Source of the DNA: Staphylococcus haemolyticus
Lineage (GTDB): Bacteria; Bacillota; Bacilli; Staphylococcales; Staphylococcaceae
NCBI RefSeq assembly: GCF_006094395.1
Contig: NZ_CP035291.1
Span: forward strand, 1,426,001-1,490,000
DNA: 64,000 nucleotides
Direction of reading: 5' to 3'
Below, in pieces: positions 1 through 8,104 of the stretch. The notes beneath the pieces are model-generated. The model was not told where the DNA came from. It was given only the letters and a program-made list of their open reading frames with translations, and made no database searches. The stretch's first letter is position 1, and every line of letters begins with the position of its first letter. Position numbers and translations under genes: made by a program.

Positions 1-2711
1 AAGCAACTGATACAACGCCACCAACGGCGCCTGTGGTTACTAGTGATTTAACTGGTAAAGCAACAACTACTGATCCTGTTGAAGTTACTACAGATCCAAA
101 TACTCATGTTGATTTACTTGATAAAGACGGCAATATTATTGGTTCGGGTACGACAGATGATACAGGTCATGTCACGATTACACCGACAAAACCTATTCCT
201 GAAGGTAATGTCACTGCCAAGGCGACGGACGATGCAGAATATCCGAATAGTTCTACATCTCAACCGAAAAAAGCGACTGATACAACGCCGCCAACGGCGC
301 CTGTGGTTACTAGTGATTTAACTGGTAAAGCAACAACTACTGATCCTGTTGAAGTTACTACAGATCCAAATACGAAAGTGGAATTATTAGATAAAGATGG
401 CAATGTTATCGGTTCGGGTACGACAGATGATACAGGTCATGTGACGATTACACCGACAAGACCTATTCCTGTGGGTAATGTCTCTGCGAAAGCTTATGAC
501 AATGCGGAAGTTCCTAATGTTGCGACTTCTCAACCGAAGAAAGCAACTGATACGACACCTCCGACAACACCGACATTAGATACTGATTTAGGTGGTAAAG
601 CTGGTACTCAAACACCTATTACAGTGACAACAGATCCAAATACTCATGTTGATTTACTTGATAAAGACGGTAATATTATTGGTTCGGGTACGACAGGTGA
701 TACAGGTCATGTAACAATCACACCAACAAAACCTATTCCTGAAGGCAATGTCACTGCCAAAGCGACTGATAATGCAGAACATCCAAATAGTTCTACATCT
801 CAACCGAAAAAAGCAACTGACTTAACACCTCCGGTGAAACCTTCTGTTGTTGGAACACTAGATGGAAAAGCGGGAACGAAAGATCCTGTTGAAGTAGTAA
901 CCGATCCAAATACAAAAGTGGAATTACTTGATAAAGATGGTAATATTATCGGCTCGGGTACGACTGATAGTACGGGTCATGCGACAATTACACCAACGGT
1001 GCCTATTCCTGAAGGTAACGTCATTGTGAAGGCCACTGATAATGCGGAACATCCAAATAGTTCTACGTCTGATCCTGTTAAAGCAACTGATACAACGCCA
1101 CCAACTGTTCCAGCACTTGATACTGATTTAGGTGGTAAAGCTGGTACTCAAACACCTATTACAGTGACAACAGATCCAAATACTCATGTTGATTTACTTG
1201 ATAAAGACGGTAATATTATTGGTTCGGGTACGACAGGTGATACAGGTCATGTCACGATTACACCGACAAAACCTATTCCTGAAGGTAATGTCACTGCCAA
1301 AGCGACTGATAATGCAGAACATCCGAATAGTTCTACATCTCAACCGAAAAAAGCAACTGATACAACGCCGCCAACGGCGCCTGTGGTTACTAGCGATTTA
1401 ACTGGTAAAGCAACAACTACTGATCCTGTTGAAGTTACTACAGATCCAAATACGAAAGTGGAATTATTAGATAAAGATGGCAATGTTATCGGTTCGGGTA
1501 CGACTGATAGTAATGGTCATGTCACGATTACACCGACAAGACCTATTCCTGTGGGTGATGTCTCTGCGAAAGCTTATGACAATGCGGAAGTTCCTAATGT
1601 TGCGACTTCTCAACCGAAGAAAGCAACTGATACGACACCTCCGACAACACCGACATTAGATACTGATTTAGGTGGTAAAGCTGGTACTCAAACACCTATT
1701 ACGGTGACGACAGATCCAAATACTCATGTTGATTTACTTGATAAAGACGGTAATATTATTGGTTCGGGTACGACGGACAGTAATGGTCATGTCACAATTA
1801 CACCGACGAAACCTATTCCTGAAGGTAATGTCTCTGCCAAAGCGACGGATAATGCAGAACATCCGAATAGTTCTACATCTCAACCGAAAAAAGCGACTGA
1901 CTTAACACCTCCGGTAAAACCTTCAGTTGTTGGAACTCTAGATGGAAAAGCGGGAACAAAAGATCCTGTTGAAGTAGTAACCGATCCGAATACAAAAGTG
2001 GAATTACTGGATAAAGATGGTAATGTTATCGGTTCGGGTACGACAGATAGTACGGGTCATGCGACAATTACACCAACGGTGCCTATTCCTGAAGGTAACG
2101 TCACTGTGAAAGCCACTGATAATGCGGAACATCCAAATAGTTCTACGTCTGATCCTGTTAAAGCAACTGATACAACGCCACCAACGGCGCCTGTGGTTAC
2201 TAGTGATTTAACTGGTAAAGCAACAACCACTGATCCTGTTGAAGTTACTACAGATCCAAATACACATGTTGATTTACTTGATAAAGATGGTAATATTATT
2301 GGTTCGGGTACGACGGACAGTAATGGTCATGTCACGATTACACCAACAAGACCTATTCCCGAAGGTGATGTTTATGCTAAAGCAATAGATAACGCTGAAC
2401 ATCCAAACATCTCTATATCTAAGCCTGTAAAAGCTACTAAATTGATTGTAAAATCTCATAAAAAAGAAGCTAAAAATGGCCATTCAAAAGAGAATGAAAA
2501 CCACAATTCAAGAAAATCTAAAAATACAATACGTGATGAAAAAGGAAATAAAATTAATACTAGTACTAAAAAGAAAGTAAAAGATTTACCAAGTACTGGT
2601 AAAAAAGAGTTAACTAATAATTCTTTACCATATATAGTTACACTACTAGGTAGCTTTGCTTTACTAATTAGTAGAAAAAGAGAAAGAAAAGATAACAACA
2701 GAAATAAGTAA
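1..2711 (+). CDS. LPXTG-anchored Ig-like repeat surface protein, 3' part
   Basis: The reading frame is open from base 3 and its start lies before the window; the first Met at base 33 is inside a repeat. The visible 902 residues consist of nine 90-residue repeats of the Big_6/Bap-like bacterial Ig type (cores like TDPNTKVELLDKDGN and GHVTITPTKPIPEGN). A basic spacer rich in Lys, Asn and Ser follows, then the sortase signal LPSTG, a hydrophobic segment and a charged tail ending RKRERKDNNRNK. It should be covalently bound to peptidoglycan by sortase A, with the repeats acting as a stalk for a distal domain outside the window. Its ligand is unknown. The next gene is a diverged paralogue. Family membership is seen directly; an adhesion role is inferred. 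Confidence 0.9.
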   Translation, partial: ATDTTPPTAPVVTSDLTGKATTTDPVEVTTDPNTHVDLLDKDGNIIGSGTTDDTGHVTITPTKPIPEGNVTAKATDDAEYPNSSTSQPKKATDTTPPTAPVVTSDLTGKATTTDPVEVTTDPNTKVELLDKDGNVIGSGTTDDTGHVTITPTRPIPVGNVSAKAYDNAEVPNVATSQPKKATDTTPPTTPTLDTDLGGKAGTQTPITVTTDPNTHVDLLDKDGNIIGSGTTGDTGHVTITPTKPIPEGNVTAKATDNAEHPNSSTSQPKKATDLTPPVKPSVVGTLDGKAGTKDPVEVVTDPNTKVELLDKDGNIIGSGTTDSTGHATITPTVPIPEGNVIVKATDNAEHPNSSTSDPVKATDTTPPTVPALDTDLGGKAGTQTPITVTTDPNTHVDLLDKDGNIIGSGTTGDTGHVTITPTKPIPEGNVTAKATDNAEHPNSSTSQPKKATDTTPPTAPVVTSDLTGKATTTDPVEVTTDPNTKVELLDKDGNVIGSGTTDSNGHVTITPTRPIPVGDVSAKAYDNAEVPNVATSQPKKATDTTPPTTPTLDTDLGGKAGTQTPITVTTDPNTHVDLLDKDGNIIGSGTTDSNGHVTITPTKPIPEGNVSAKATDNAEHPNSSTSQPKKATDLTPPVKPSVVGTLDGKAGTKDPVEVVTDPNTKVELLDKDGNVIGSGTTDSTGHATITPTVPIPEGNVTVKATDNAEHPNSSTSDPVKATDTTPPTAPVVTSDLTGKATTTDPVEVTTDPNTHVDLLDKDGNIIGSGTTDSNGHVTITPTRPIPEGDVYAKAIDNAEHPNISISKPVKATKLIVKSHKKEAKNGHSKENENHNSRKSKNTIRDEKGNKINTSTKKKVKDLPSTGKKELTNNSLPYIVTLLGSFALLISRKRERKDNNRNK
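3..2432 (+). repeat. Nine tandem 270-bp repeats with a four-unit superperiod
   Basis: The phrase encoding ATDTTPPTAPVV recurs at bases 3, 273, 1353 and 2163, all multiples of 270 bp apart. Units fall into classes by their opening: A (TAPVVTSDLTGK), B (TLDTDLGGK or ALDTDLGGK) and C (SVVGTLDGK). The order is A, A, B, C, B, A, B, C, A. Units 2-4 (273-1082) reappear almost unchanged as units 6-8 (1353-2162), a 1,080-bp higher-order period. Near identity at the DNA level points to recent amplification and a risk of assembly collapse or of length variation in the cell. Confidence 0.92.
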
Positions 2712-2734
2712 TTTTAATATAGATACTAATTAGA

Positions 2735-2774
2735 AAAATCCACTGAAATCTTAAATGATTTCGGTGGATTTTTG
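2735..2774 (+). terminator. Rho-independent terminator of the first LPXTG gene
   Basis: A 16-bp stem (2735-2750 with 2757-2772, one G-U pair) around the loop TTAAAT is followed by a T run. It lies 23 bp after the stop codon. Confidence 0.85.
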
Positions 2775-3279
2775 ATTTTAAATATATTCATATTAGACTA
2801 TAAAGTTCATATAGAAGTATCAATTGAGAACATGATTTTATCAATGTAAATTAATGAAGATTAATTAAAGGAAAAAATATTTATCCTAAAGATCTTTAAT
2901 TGAAATTTAACTGATAAAATATTCTAATGTTTTATGCTTTAAAAAACTATTAATTCACGTCAAAAAATTCTGTAATTTTTAATTGTATAAACTTACATCT
3001 ACACATATTTTTGTCGAATTATTTCATAAATACTAATTTAGTTAAAAATCCACCTCATTTATCAATGTATTAAAAAGGGACTACTATTTTTAAATGTCAC
3101 AACATTTATTATTAAATGAATGATATAATAAAATTATATAAATTAAGTTTGATTTCTATCTTTAGTATGAAATTAAACTAACAGATATATGTAAAGAGTT
3201 AAATTGAAATGTTTTAAATATTAACTGTTATTAATTTAATTAATTTTCATTAAAAATTGTAAAGGAGAATATCGCACCT
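2775..3279. other. AT-rich intergenic region between the two surface-protein genes
   Basis: About 500 bp of very AT-rich DNA with no open frame of note. It should hold the promoter of the downstream YSIRK gene, but I could not single out a convincing -35/-10 pair. The ribosome binding site AAAGGAGA (3261-3268) sits about 12 nt before the ATG at 3280. Confidence 0.5.
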
Positions 3280-6111
3280 ATGAATCAACATAAAAAATTA
3301 CAAAAATTTAGCATTCGTAAATATGCAATCGGTACTGTTTCAACCTTAGTAGCGACATTCGTGTTTTTAGGAGTAAATCATGATGCTCAAGCTAGCGAAC
3401 ATTTAAATCCCACTCAACAACATACGAATAACAATCCAGAAAATTCAATTAACGAAAGCTCTAATACGTCAATCAAACCTTCAGATAATAAAAATACCAC
3501 AGGTCAGGTTCAATCAAATCAAACAAGTGACACTATTAGAGAAGCTAAATTAATTCAACAAACTAATAATAAACCACAATTCAATAAAGATTCAAGTGTA
3601 TCAAAACAACCATCAAACACGCATGTTAGAAAAAAGAGAGCTAGTAATTCAGATGAAATTGAATTTAATAGAGTAGTAACAGGAACAGTTGATAATCCAT
3701 CTAATGCTGCAACAACTAATTCATCATTAACGCCAAATGATCAGCAAGCACCGCTTATTAAACCAACATTCATTACAAGTGTGGGAGATGCAGCTAATAC
3801 GAAAAGACCAATTGAAATTTTGACTTCTCCTAATACTGACGTAGCTCTATTAGATAAAGATGGTGCAACGATGGGTACTGGAAGAACAAATGAAACTGGT
3901 CATGTCACTATTATTCCACAACAATGGATTCCTAAAGGTGATGTTTCAGCGAAAGCCACACGTGGTTCAGAAAGCGTAACATCAGATCCTGTGGAAGCGT
4001 TAAATACAGACCCTCAACATAGACCATTTGTAATTGAAGTCACAACAGATCCTTTTACAAGAATTGAATTAAGAGACAAATATAATAAACCACTTGGAGC
4101 TTCTAGAACAAATGATAAAGGGCACGCATACATTGTACCTACAAGACCTATACCAGAAGGAAATGTAACAGCAGTAGCTACCGACGATAGTGGAAATTCA
4201 TCTACTTCAGATCCTAAAAAAGCAACCGACACTACGCCACCTGATAAACCAATTATTCATACAAATTTAGTGGATAAAGTAGGTACACTAACTCCTATAG
4301 AAATCACTACTGACCCTGATACTAAAGTGGAATTGTTTGATAAAGATAATCACTTAATTGGTAGTGGGATGACAGATCATACTGGACACATAACAATCAC
4401 TCCTAGTAAACCATTAGTTGAAGGAACTATTACAGCAAAAGCTACTGATGACGCTGAAACGCTAAATAGTAGTTATTCAGATCCGGTAAATGTAACGGAT
4501 TTAACACCACCAATTTTACCTAATTTAGAAACTGACCTAACTAGTAAAGCGGGTACTCAAACACCGATTACAGTAACAACTGATCCTAACACAACAGTAG
4601 AATTGTTTGATAAAGATGGTAACAGTTTAGGAAAAGGGACAACTGATACTGATGGACACGTAACGATTATACCTAATCGACCAATTCCTGAAGGCGATGT
4701 TACTGCTAAAGCGACTGATAACGCAGAACATCCGAACAGTTCTACTTCTCAACCTAAAAAAGCAACTGACACAACACCACCTATCGTTCCAACATTTAAT
4801 ACAGATATAGCTGGTAAAGCGGGTACCCAAACACCAATCACTGTAACGACTGATCCAAACACTACGGTAGAACTGTTTGATAAAGATGGTAACAGTCTCG
4901 GTTCAGGTGAAACAGATGGTACAGGTCAAGTGACAATCATACCTACGAAACCAATTCCTGAAGGTAATGTCACTGCTAAAGCGACTGATCATGCTGAACA
5001 TCCAAATAGCTCAACATCTGATCCAGTGAAGGCAACTGATACAACGCCACCTACAAAGCCATCTGTTGTAGGTAGCTTAGATGGTAAAGCGGGTACTACT
5101 GATCCAGTAGAAGTTACGACTGACCCAAATACAAAGGTCGAACTTTTAGATAAAGATGGTAACGTCATAGGTTCTGGAATTACTGATGGTACTGGTCATG
5201 CTTTCATTACACCAACAAAACCAATTCCTGAAGGCAATGTTTATGTAAAAGCAACTGACAATGCAGCACGACCAAATAGTTCGGTTTCTAAACCTGTTAA
5301 AACAACTGATACAACACCACCACCTAAACCAGTAGTAAAAGGTAGTATGAATGGTAAAGCAGGTACTAAAGATCCAATTGAAATTATCACTGAACCGTAC
5401 ATTAAAGTAGAAATACTTGATAAAGATGGACATGTCATTGGCTCTGGAAAAACTGATAAAAACGGTCATGTAATAATTAAACCAAACAAACCATATCCTG
5501 AAGGTACAATTATTATTAAAGCTACAGATAATGCTCAGCCACCGAACAGTTCATTCTCAGATCCAATTAAAGTAACTGATACAACGGCACCAACAGAACC
5601 AAAAATTCATACAACACTGATTCATAAAGCTAATACTAAGACACCAGTGAAAGTTACAACCGATCCTTATACACTTGTCGAATTGTTGGACAAACATGGA
5701 CATGTCATTGGTAAAGCTACGACTGATGGTAACGGTAATGCTACTATAAAACCAACAACACCAATACCAGAAGGTGAAGTAACAGTAAGAGCTACTGATA
5801 ATGCTCAACATCCAAATAGTTCTTTATCTAAACCAGTTAAAGTAACATTAGCAGATAATGATAGAGCACATAAAAATGGTCGTCGTACTAACAATACAAA
5901 TCAAAAAGATTCAAAACACAATAGTGGAAATACAGGTGATCAAGGTGATAATTTGAGTGGCTATAATCAAAATGATAGCAATCAAAATACTGTTAGATCT
6001 TTACCTAACACAGGTTACAGCAATAGTGAATCATCAACTGCATTCTTAATGACTTCACTATTGAGTGGTATCGCATTATTATCAAGAAAATTTAAAAAAG
6101 AAGAGAAGTAA
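3280..6111 (+). CDS. YSIRK-type LPXTG surface protein with Ig-like repeats
   Basis: A complete 943-residue cell-wall protein. Residues 1-38 are a YSIRK signal peptide (FSIRKYAIG, hydrophobic core, likely cleavage after AQA), which in staphylococci directs secretion to the cross-wall. Residues 39-150 are a low-complexity Asn/Ser/Thr region with a basic KKRAS patch. Then come eight Ig-like repeats of the same family as the upstream gene but clearly diverged from each other; the second is short, lacking its first strands. A hydrophilic linker leads to LPNTG, a membrane segment and the tail KFKKEEK. There is no large globular A domain, so any ligand binding would have to lie in residues 39-150 or in the repeats. 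Adhesion or biofilm function is inferred only. Confidence 0.9.
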   Translation: MNQHKKLQKFSIRKYAIGTVSTLVATFVFLGVNHDAQASEHLNPTQQHTNNNPENSINESSNTSIKPSDNKNTTGQVQSNQTSDTIREAKLIQQTNNKPQFNKDSSVSKQPSNTHVRKKRASNSDEIEFNRVVTGTVDNPSNAATTNSSLTPNDQQAPLIKPTFITSVGDAANTKRPIEILTSPNTDVALLDKDGATMGTGRTNETGHVTIIPQQWIPKGDVSAKATRGSESVTSDPVEALNTDPQHRPFVIEVTTDPFTRIELRDKYNKPLGASRTNDKGHAYIVPTRPIPEGNVTAVATDDSGNSSTSDPKKATDTTPPDKPIIHTNLVDKVGTLTPIEITTDPDTKVELFDKDNHLIGSGMTDHTGHITITPSKPLVEGTITAKATDDAETLNSSYSDPVNVTDLTPPILPNLETDLTSKAGTQTPITVTTDPNTTVELFDKDGNSLGKGTTDTDGHVTIIPNRPIPEGDVTAKATDNAEHPNSSTSQPKKATDTTPPIVPTFNTDIAGKAGTQTPITVTTDPNTTVELFDKDGNSLGSGETDGTGQVTIIPTKPIPEGNVTAKATDHAEHPNSSTSDPVKATDTTPPTKPSVVGSLDGKAGTTDPVEVTTDPNTKVELLDKDGNVIGSGITDGTGHAFITPTKPIPEGNVYVKATDNAARPNSSVSKPVKTTDTTPPPKPVVKGSMNGKAGTKDPIEIITEPYIKVEILDKDGHVIGSGKTDKNGHVIIKPNKPYPEGTIIIKATDNAQPPNSSFSDPIKVTDTTAPTEPKIHTTLIHKANTKTPVKVTTDPYTLVELLDKHGHVIGKATTDGNGNATIKPTTPIPEGEVTVRATDNAQHPNSSLSKPVKVTLADNDRAHKNGRRTNNTNQKDSKHNSGNTGDQGDNLSGYNQNDSNQNTVRSLPNTGYSNSESSTAFLMTSLLSGIALLSRKFKKEEK

Positions 6112-6130
6112 TGGCTTTTTTAATTGACTA

Positions 6131-6176
6131 AAAAAACACCCCTTTATTTAATGTCAAAATTAAATAAAGGGGTGTT
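6131..6176 (-). terminator. Bidirectional terminator between the surface protein and the RNase H-like gene
   Basis: A perfect 18-bp stem (6135-6152 with 6159-6176) around a 6-nt loop. The T tract is strong on the minus strand, so it mainly ends the RNase H-like gene; it also follows the LPXTG gene and may stop transcription from both sides. Confidence 0.88.
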
Positions 6177-6192
6177 ATGTATTTAAATAATG

Positions 6193-6594
6193 TTATATTT
6201 TCTTTTTAATTAGTTTAAACAATGCTTGTTGTGCCATTTGATTTGCTTCTTTATTTTGTTCTCTAGGTACCCATTTTACAAACACCAATTCAAAACTTTT
6301 TTCGAGTATTTCCAAATTCTCATAATATGGTTTAAATCGTGCGCTTTTTACAAATCCTTGATTAACACTATCTTCAATTAATTTTGAATCAGTATATAAT
6401 AAAGCATTAACAACATTCAGTTCACGAGCATGTTCAAGTGCATGAATAAGGGCAGCCCATTCCGCACTGTGATTATCTAGTTCGCCTAAGTCGTGCGTAT
6501 ATACATACTTTTCATCATTTTCTTTGATAACTATTCCACATGCACTTCGCCCAGGATTACCTCTGGTAGCTGCATCAAAGTAAATTTTTGCCAT
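6193..6594 (-). CDS. RNase HI-like protein with an altered active site
   Basis: A 133-residue protein with the RNase H fold: strand 1 FDAATRGNPG with Asp7, helix SAEWAAL with Glu45, and YTDSK with Asp69. These are three of the four acidic residues that bind two metal ions in RNase HI. The fourth, normally Asp in an AD-x-LA motif near the C-terminus, is Asn118 here (KEANQMA). The usual role would be cutting the RNA of RNA-DNA hybrids; the Asn substitution makes full activity doubtful. It is short and lacks a separate hybrid-binding domain. The neighbour at 6713 is on the same strand 118 bp upstream, and the terminator at 6131 ends the unit. Confidence 0.82.
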   Translation of the reverse strand: MAKIYFDAATRGNPGRSACGIVIKENDEKYVYTHDLGELDNHSAEWAALIHALEHARELNVVNALLYTDSKLIEDSVNQGFVKSARFKPYYENLEILEKSFELVFVKWVPREQNKEANQMAQQALFKLIKKKI

Positions 6595-6712
6595 ATAAAA
6601 TTAACACCTTTTTAATTTTTATAATTTCACTATTCTTATCGTATTACAAAATAAGAAAATAAGGAATGGCATAGATTTCATTAAGAAATCATTTCCATTC
6701 CCATAATATTCT

Positions 6713-7417
6713 TTAATATCCCTTATCTAGTTTATGAATTTGACCTTTACGATACATAGACTTAGCTATATAACCGAATGGTACATTAAATATAGTAGAA
6801 ATAAGTTTTAATAAATAAGTTGTAATGAATATTTCGAATACAACCATATTTGGTAAAGTTCCTGCAAACGCAATTGTGACAAACAGTGCTGTGTCAATAA
6901 TTGAACTTAACATGGTACTACCATAAGCACGAATGATAAATGTTTTATCTGAGCTGAATACCTTTTTAATTGTAGAGAAAATAAATACATCGACGTGTTG
7001 TCCAATAATATACGCAATAATGGAACCTACTGCAATTCTTGGCACTAAATCAAATATTGTTGATAATGATTTTTGAGCCATATCTTCAGGTGCAGGTATA
7101 AAATGTAGTGACATTTGCATAACAATAATCATAACCAATGTAGAAGAGAATCCTAACCATACAGCTCTCTTCGCAACTTTACGACCATATATGTCATTTA
7201 GTATATCTGTAGCTAAATAAATAGACGCAAACATCACATTACCCAAAGTAGCAGAAATACCAAAAATATGAACTGTTTTGATTACTTGAATATTAGCAAT
7301 AATTGTACCAATTGCTACCCAAGCAATTAAGCCCTGTTTGCCAAAACATCGAAACATTATAACCATTAATATAAATGTAACAAGAAATGTTGCTACACCG
7401 AAAATTTCATTATACAT
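6713..7417 (-). CDS. Queuosine precursor transporter (YhhQ/VUT family)
   Basis: A 234-residue integral membrane protein with about six hydrophobic segments and the family motif ATDILNDIYGRK near residue 70, typical of the YhhQ/COG1738 (VUT) family. The family takes up queuine or preQ0/preQ1 for tRNA queuosine modification. The assignment is strongly supported by the preQ1-I riboswitch directly in front of it (7424-7462), which overlaps the Shine-Dalgarno sequence. No queuosine synthesis genes lie nearby, which fits salvage. Which precursor is carried cannot be told from sequence. Confidence 0.88.
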   Translation of the reverse strand: MYNEIFGVATFLVTFILMVIMFRCFGKQGLIAWVAIGTIIANIQVIKTVHIFGISATLGNVMFASIYLATDILNDIYGRKVAKRAVWLGFSSTLVMIIVMQMSLHFIPAPEDMAQKSLSTIFDLVPRIAVGSIIAYIIGQHVDVFIFSTIKKVFSSDKTFIIRAYGSTMLSSIIDTALFVTIAFAGTLPNMVVFEIFITTYLLKLISTIFNVPFGYIAKSMYRKGQIHKLDKGY

Positions 7418-7423
7418 AAATAT

Positions 7424-7462
7424 CCTCCTAAATTTTGATGATGCGGGTGTTTAGAAACCGCA
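7424..7462 (-). promoter_or_regulatory. preQ1-I riboswitch controlling translation
   Basis: Read on the minus strand, a short hairpin GCGG...CCGC closes a loop containing CTAAA. An A-rich linker (ATCATCAAAA) is followed by TTTAG, which can pair with that CTAAA to form the H-type pseudoknot of preQ1-I aptamers. TTTAG runs directly into the GGAGG ribosome binding site, so ligand binding should hide the Shine-Dalgarno and repress translation of the transporter. This was recognised by pattern, not by a covariance search. Confidence 0.85.
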
Positions 7463-7476
7463 AAAACAACTTAATC

Positions 7477-7505
7477 ATTTTATAGTAATTACTACATAAA
7501 TGCAA
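7477..7505 (-). promoter_or_regulatory. Promoter of the queuosine transporter gene
   Basis: On the minus strand -35 TTGCAT (7500-7505) and -10 TAAAAT (7477-7482) are 17 bp apart. Transcription would begin just before the preQ1 aptamer. Confidence 0.6.
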
Positions 7506-7621
7506 TACGACTTACCATTTTCATCAACACTTATTATTTATTAAATCGATTATTTCAAAATAAATACAAATTAAGTTATACTTATTCCATGCTTATATTA
7601 AGACAATACTGTACTTAAGGA

Positions 7622-7816
7622 GTGACTGTTATACTTACACATTCCGAACAAGAAGCAATTGATAAAATTGATGAATTAATGAATACTTATTGTGACAAAT
7701 GTTTACTAAAAACACATATCAGAAAGACCGAAGGTAAGACACAAGCACACCATTTTTGTATATCTGAGTGTTCAATAGGTAAACAAATCAAACAATTAGG
7801 TAATGAACTTCAATAG
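7622..7816 (+). CDS. Small zinc-finger-like protein with an unusual start codon
   Basis: A protein of about 61-64 residues with the pattern YCDKC ... HHFC ... EC, consistent with one Cys/His zinc site (the YpeQ-like zinc-finger family). There is no ATG before the conserved region. The GTG at 7622 lies inside the Shine-Dalgarno AAGGAGTG. The codon at the proper distance (7631) is ATA, in exactly the spacing of the ATG of the bacilliredoxin gene at 9254 (AGGAGTG plus six bases). The real start may therefore be the rare ATA or the badly placed GTG. It is the first gene of the unit leading into cvfC, 12 bp before the next gene. Function unknown. Confidence 0.72.
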   Translation: MTVILTHSEQEAIDKIDELMNTYCDKCLLKTHIRKTEGKTQAHHFCISECSIGKQIKQLGNELQ

Positions 7817-7828
7817 GAGGTAAGGACT

Positions 7829-8080
7829 ATGCAAATTGTTTCAATTGAAGAAACACCAAATCATAAGACTATGAAAATTAACCTAAGTGAAAAAAGAGAA
7901 GATAATAAATCTAATACATTTACTTCTGCACAAGAAGGACAACCTGATTTCATAAATAAACTGTTCGATATTGATGGTGTAAAATCAATATTCTATGTTA
8001 TGGATTTTATTTCTGTCGATAAAGAAGATAATGCAGATTGGAATAATATTCTTCCTCAAATTCAATCTACTTTTGAATAA
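7829..8080 (+). CDS. Nfu/NifU N-terminal domain protein
   Basis: An 83-residue single-domain protein matching the N-terminal domain of NfuA/NifU-type scaffold proteins (Nfu_N). The Cys-containing C-terminal NifU domain is absent and there are no cysteines to hold an Fe-S cluster, so it is not itself a scaffold. It is strikingly similar to residues 1-83 of the next gene product (shared [24 protein letters not shown]), which indicates tandem duplication. The ribosome binding site AGGAGG lies before the ATG. It is co-transcribed with cvfC (24-bp gap). Function unknown. Confidence 0.82.
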   Translation: MQIVSIEETPNHKTMKINLSEKREDNKSNTFTSAQEGQPDFINKLFDIDGVKSIFYVMDFISVDKEDNADWNNILPQIQSTFE

Positions 8081-8104
8081 ATATTTACAAGGGGACATGC
8101 ACTT

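Noticed and set aside
79..1659. Several 60-80-codon frames inside the repeat array
   Set aside because: They are the same repeat read in the wrong frame and recur with the 270-bp period; no ribosome binding sites.
33..2711. ATG at base 33 as the start of the first surface protein
   Set aside because: The Met is inside a repeat, the frame is open to the window edge, and no signal peptide follows. The gene starts upstream of the window.
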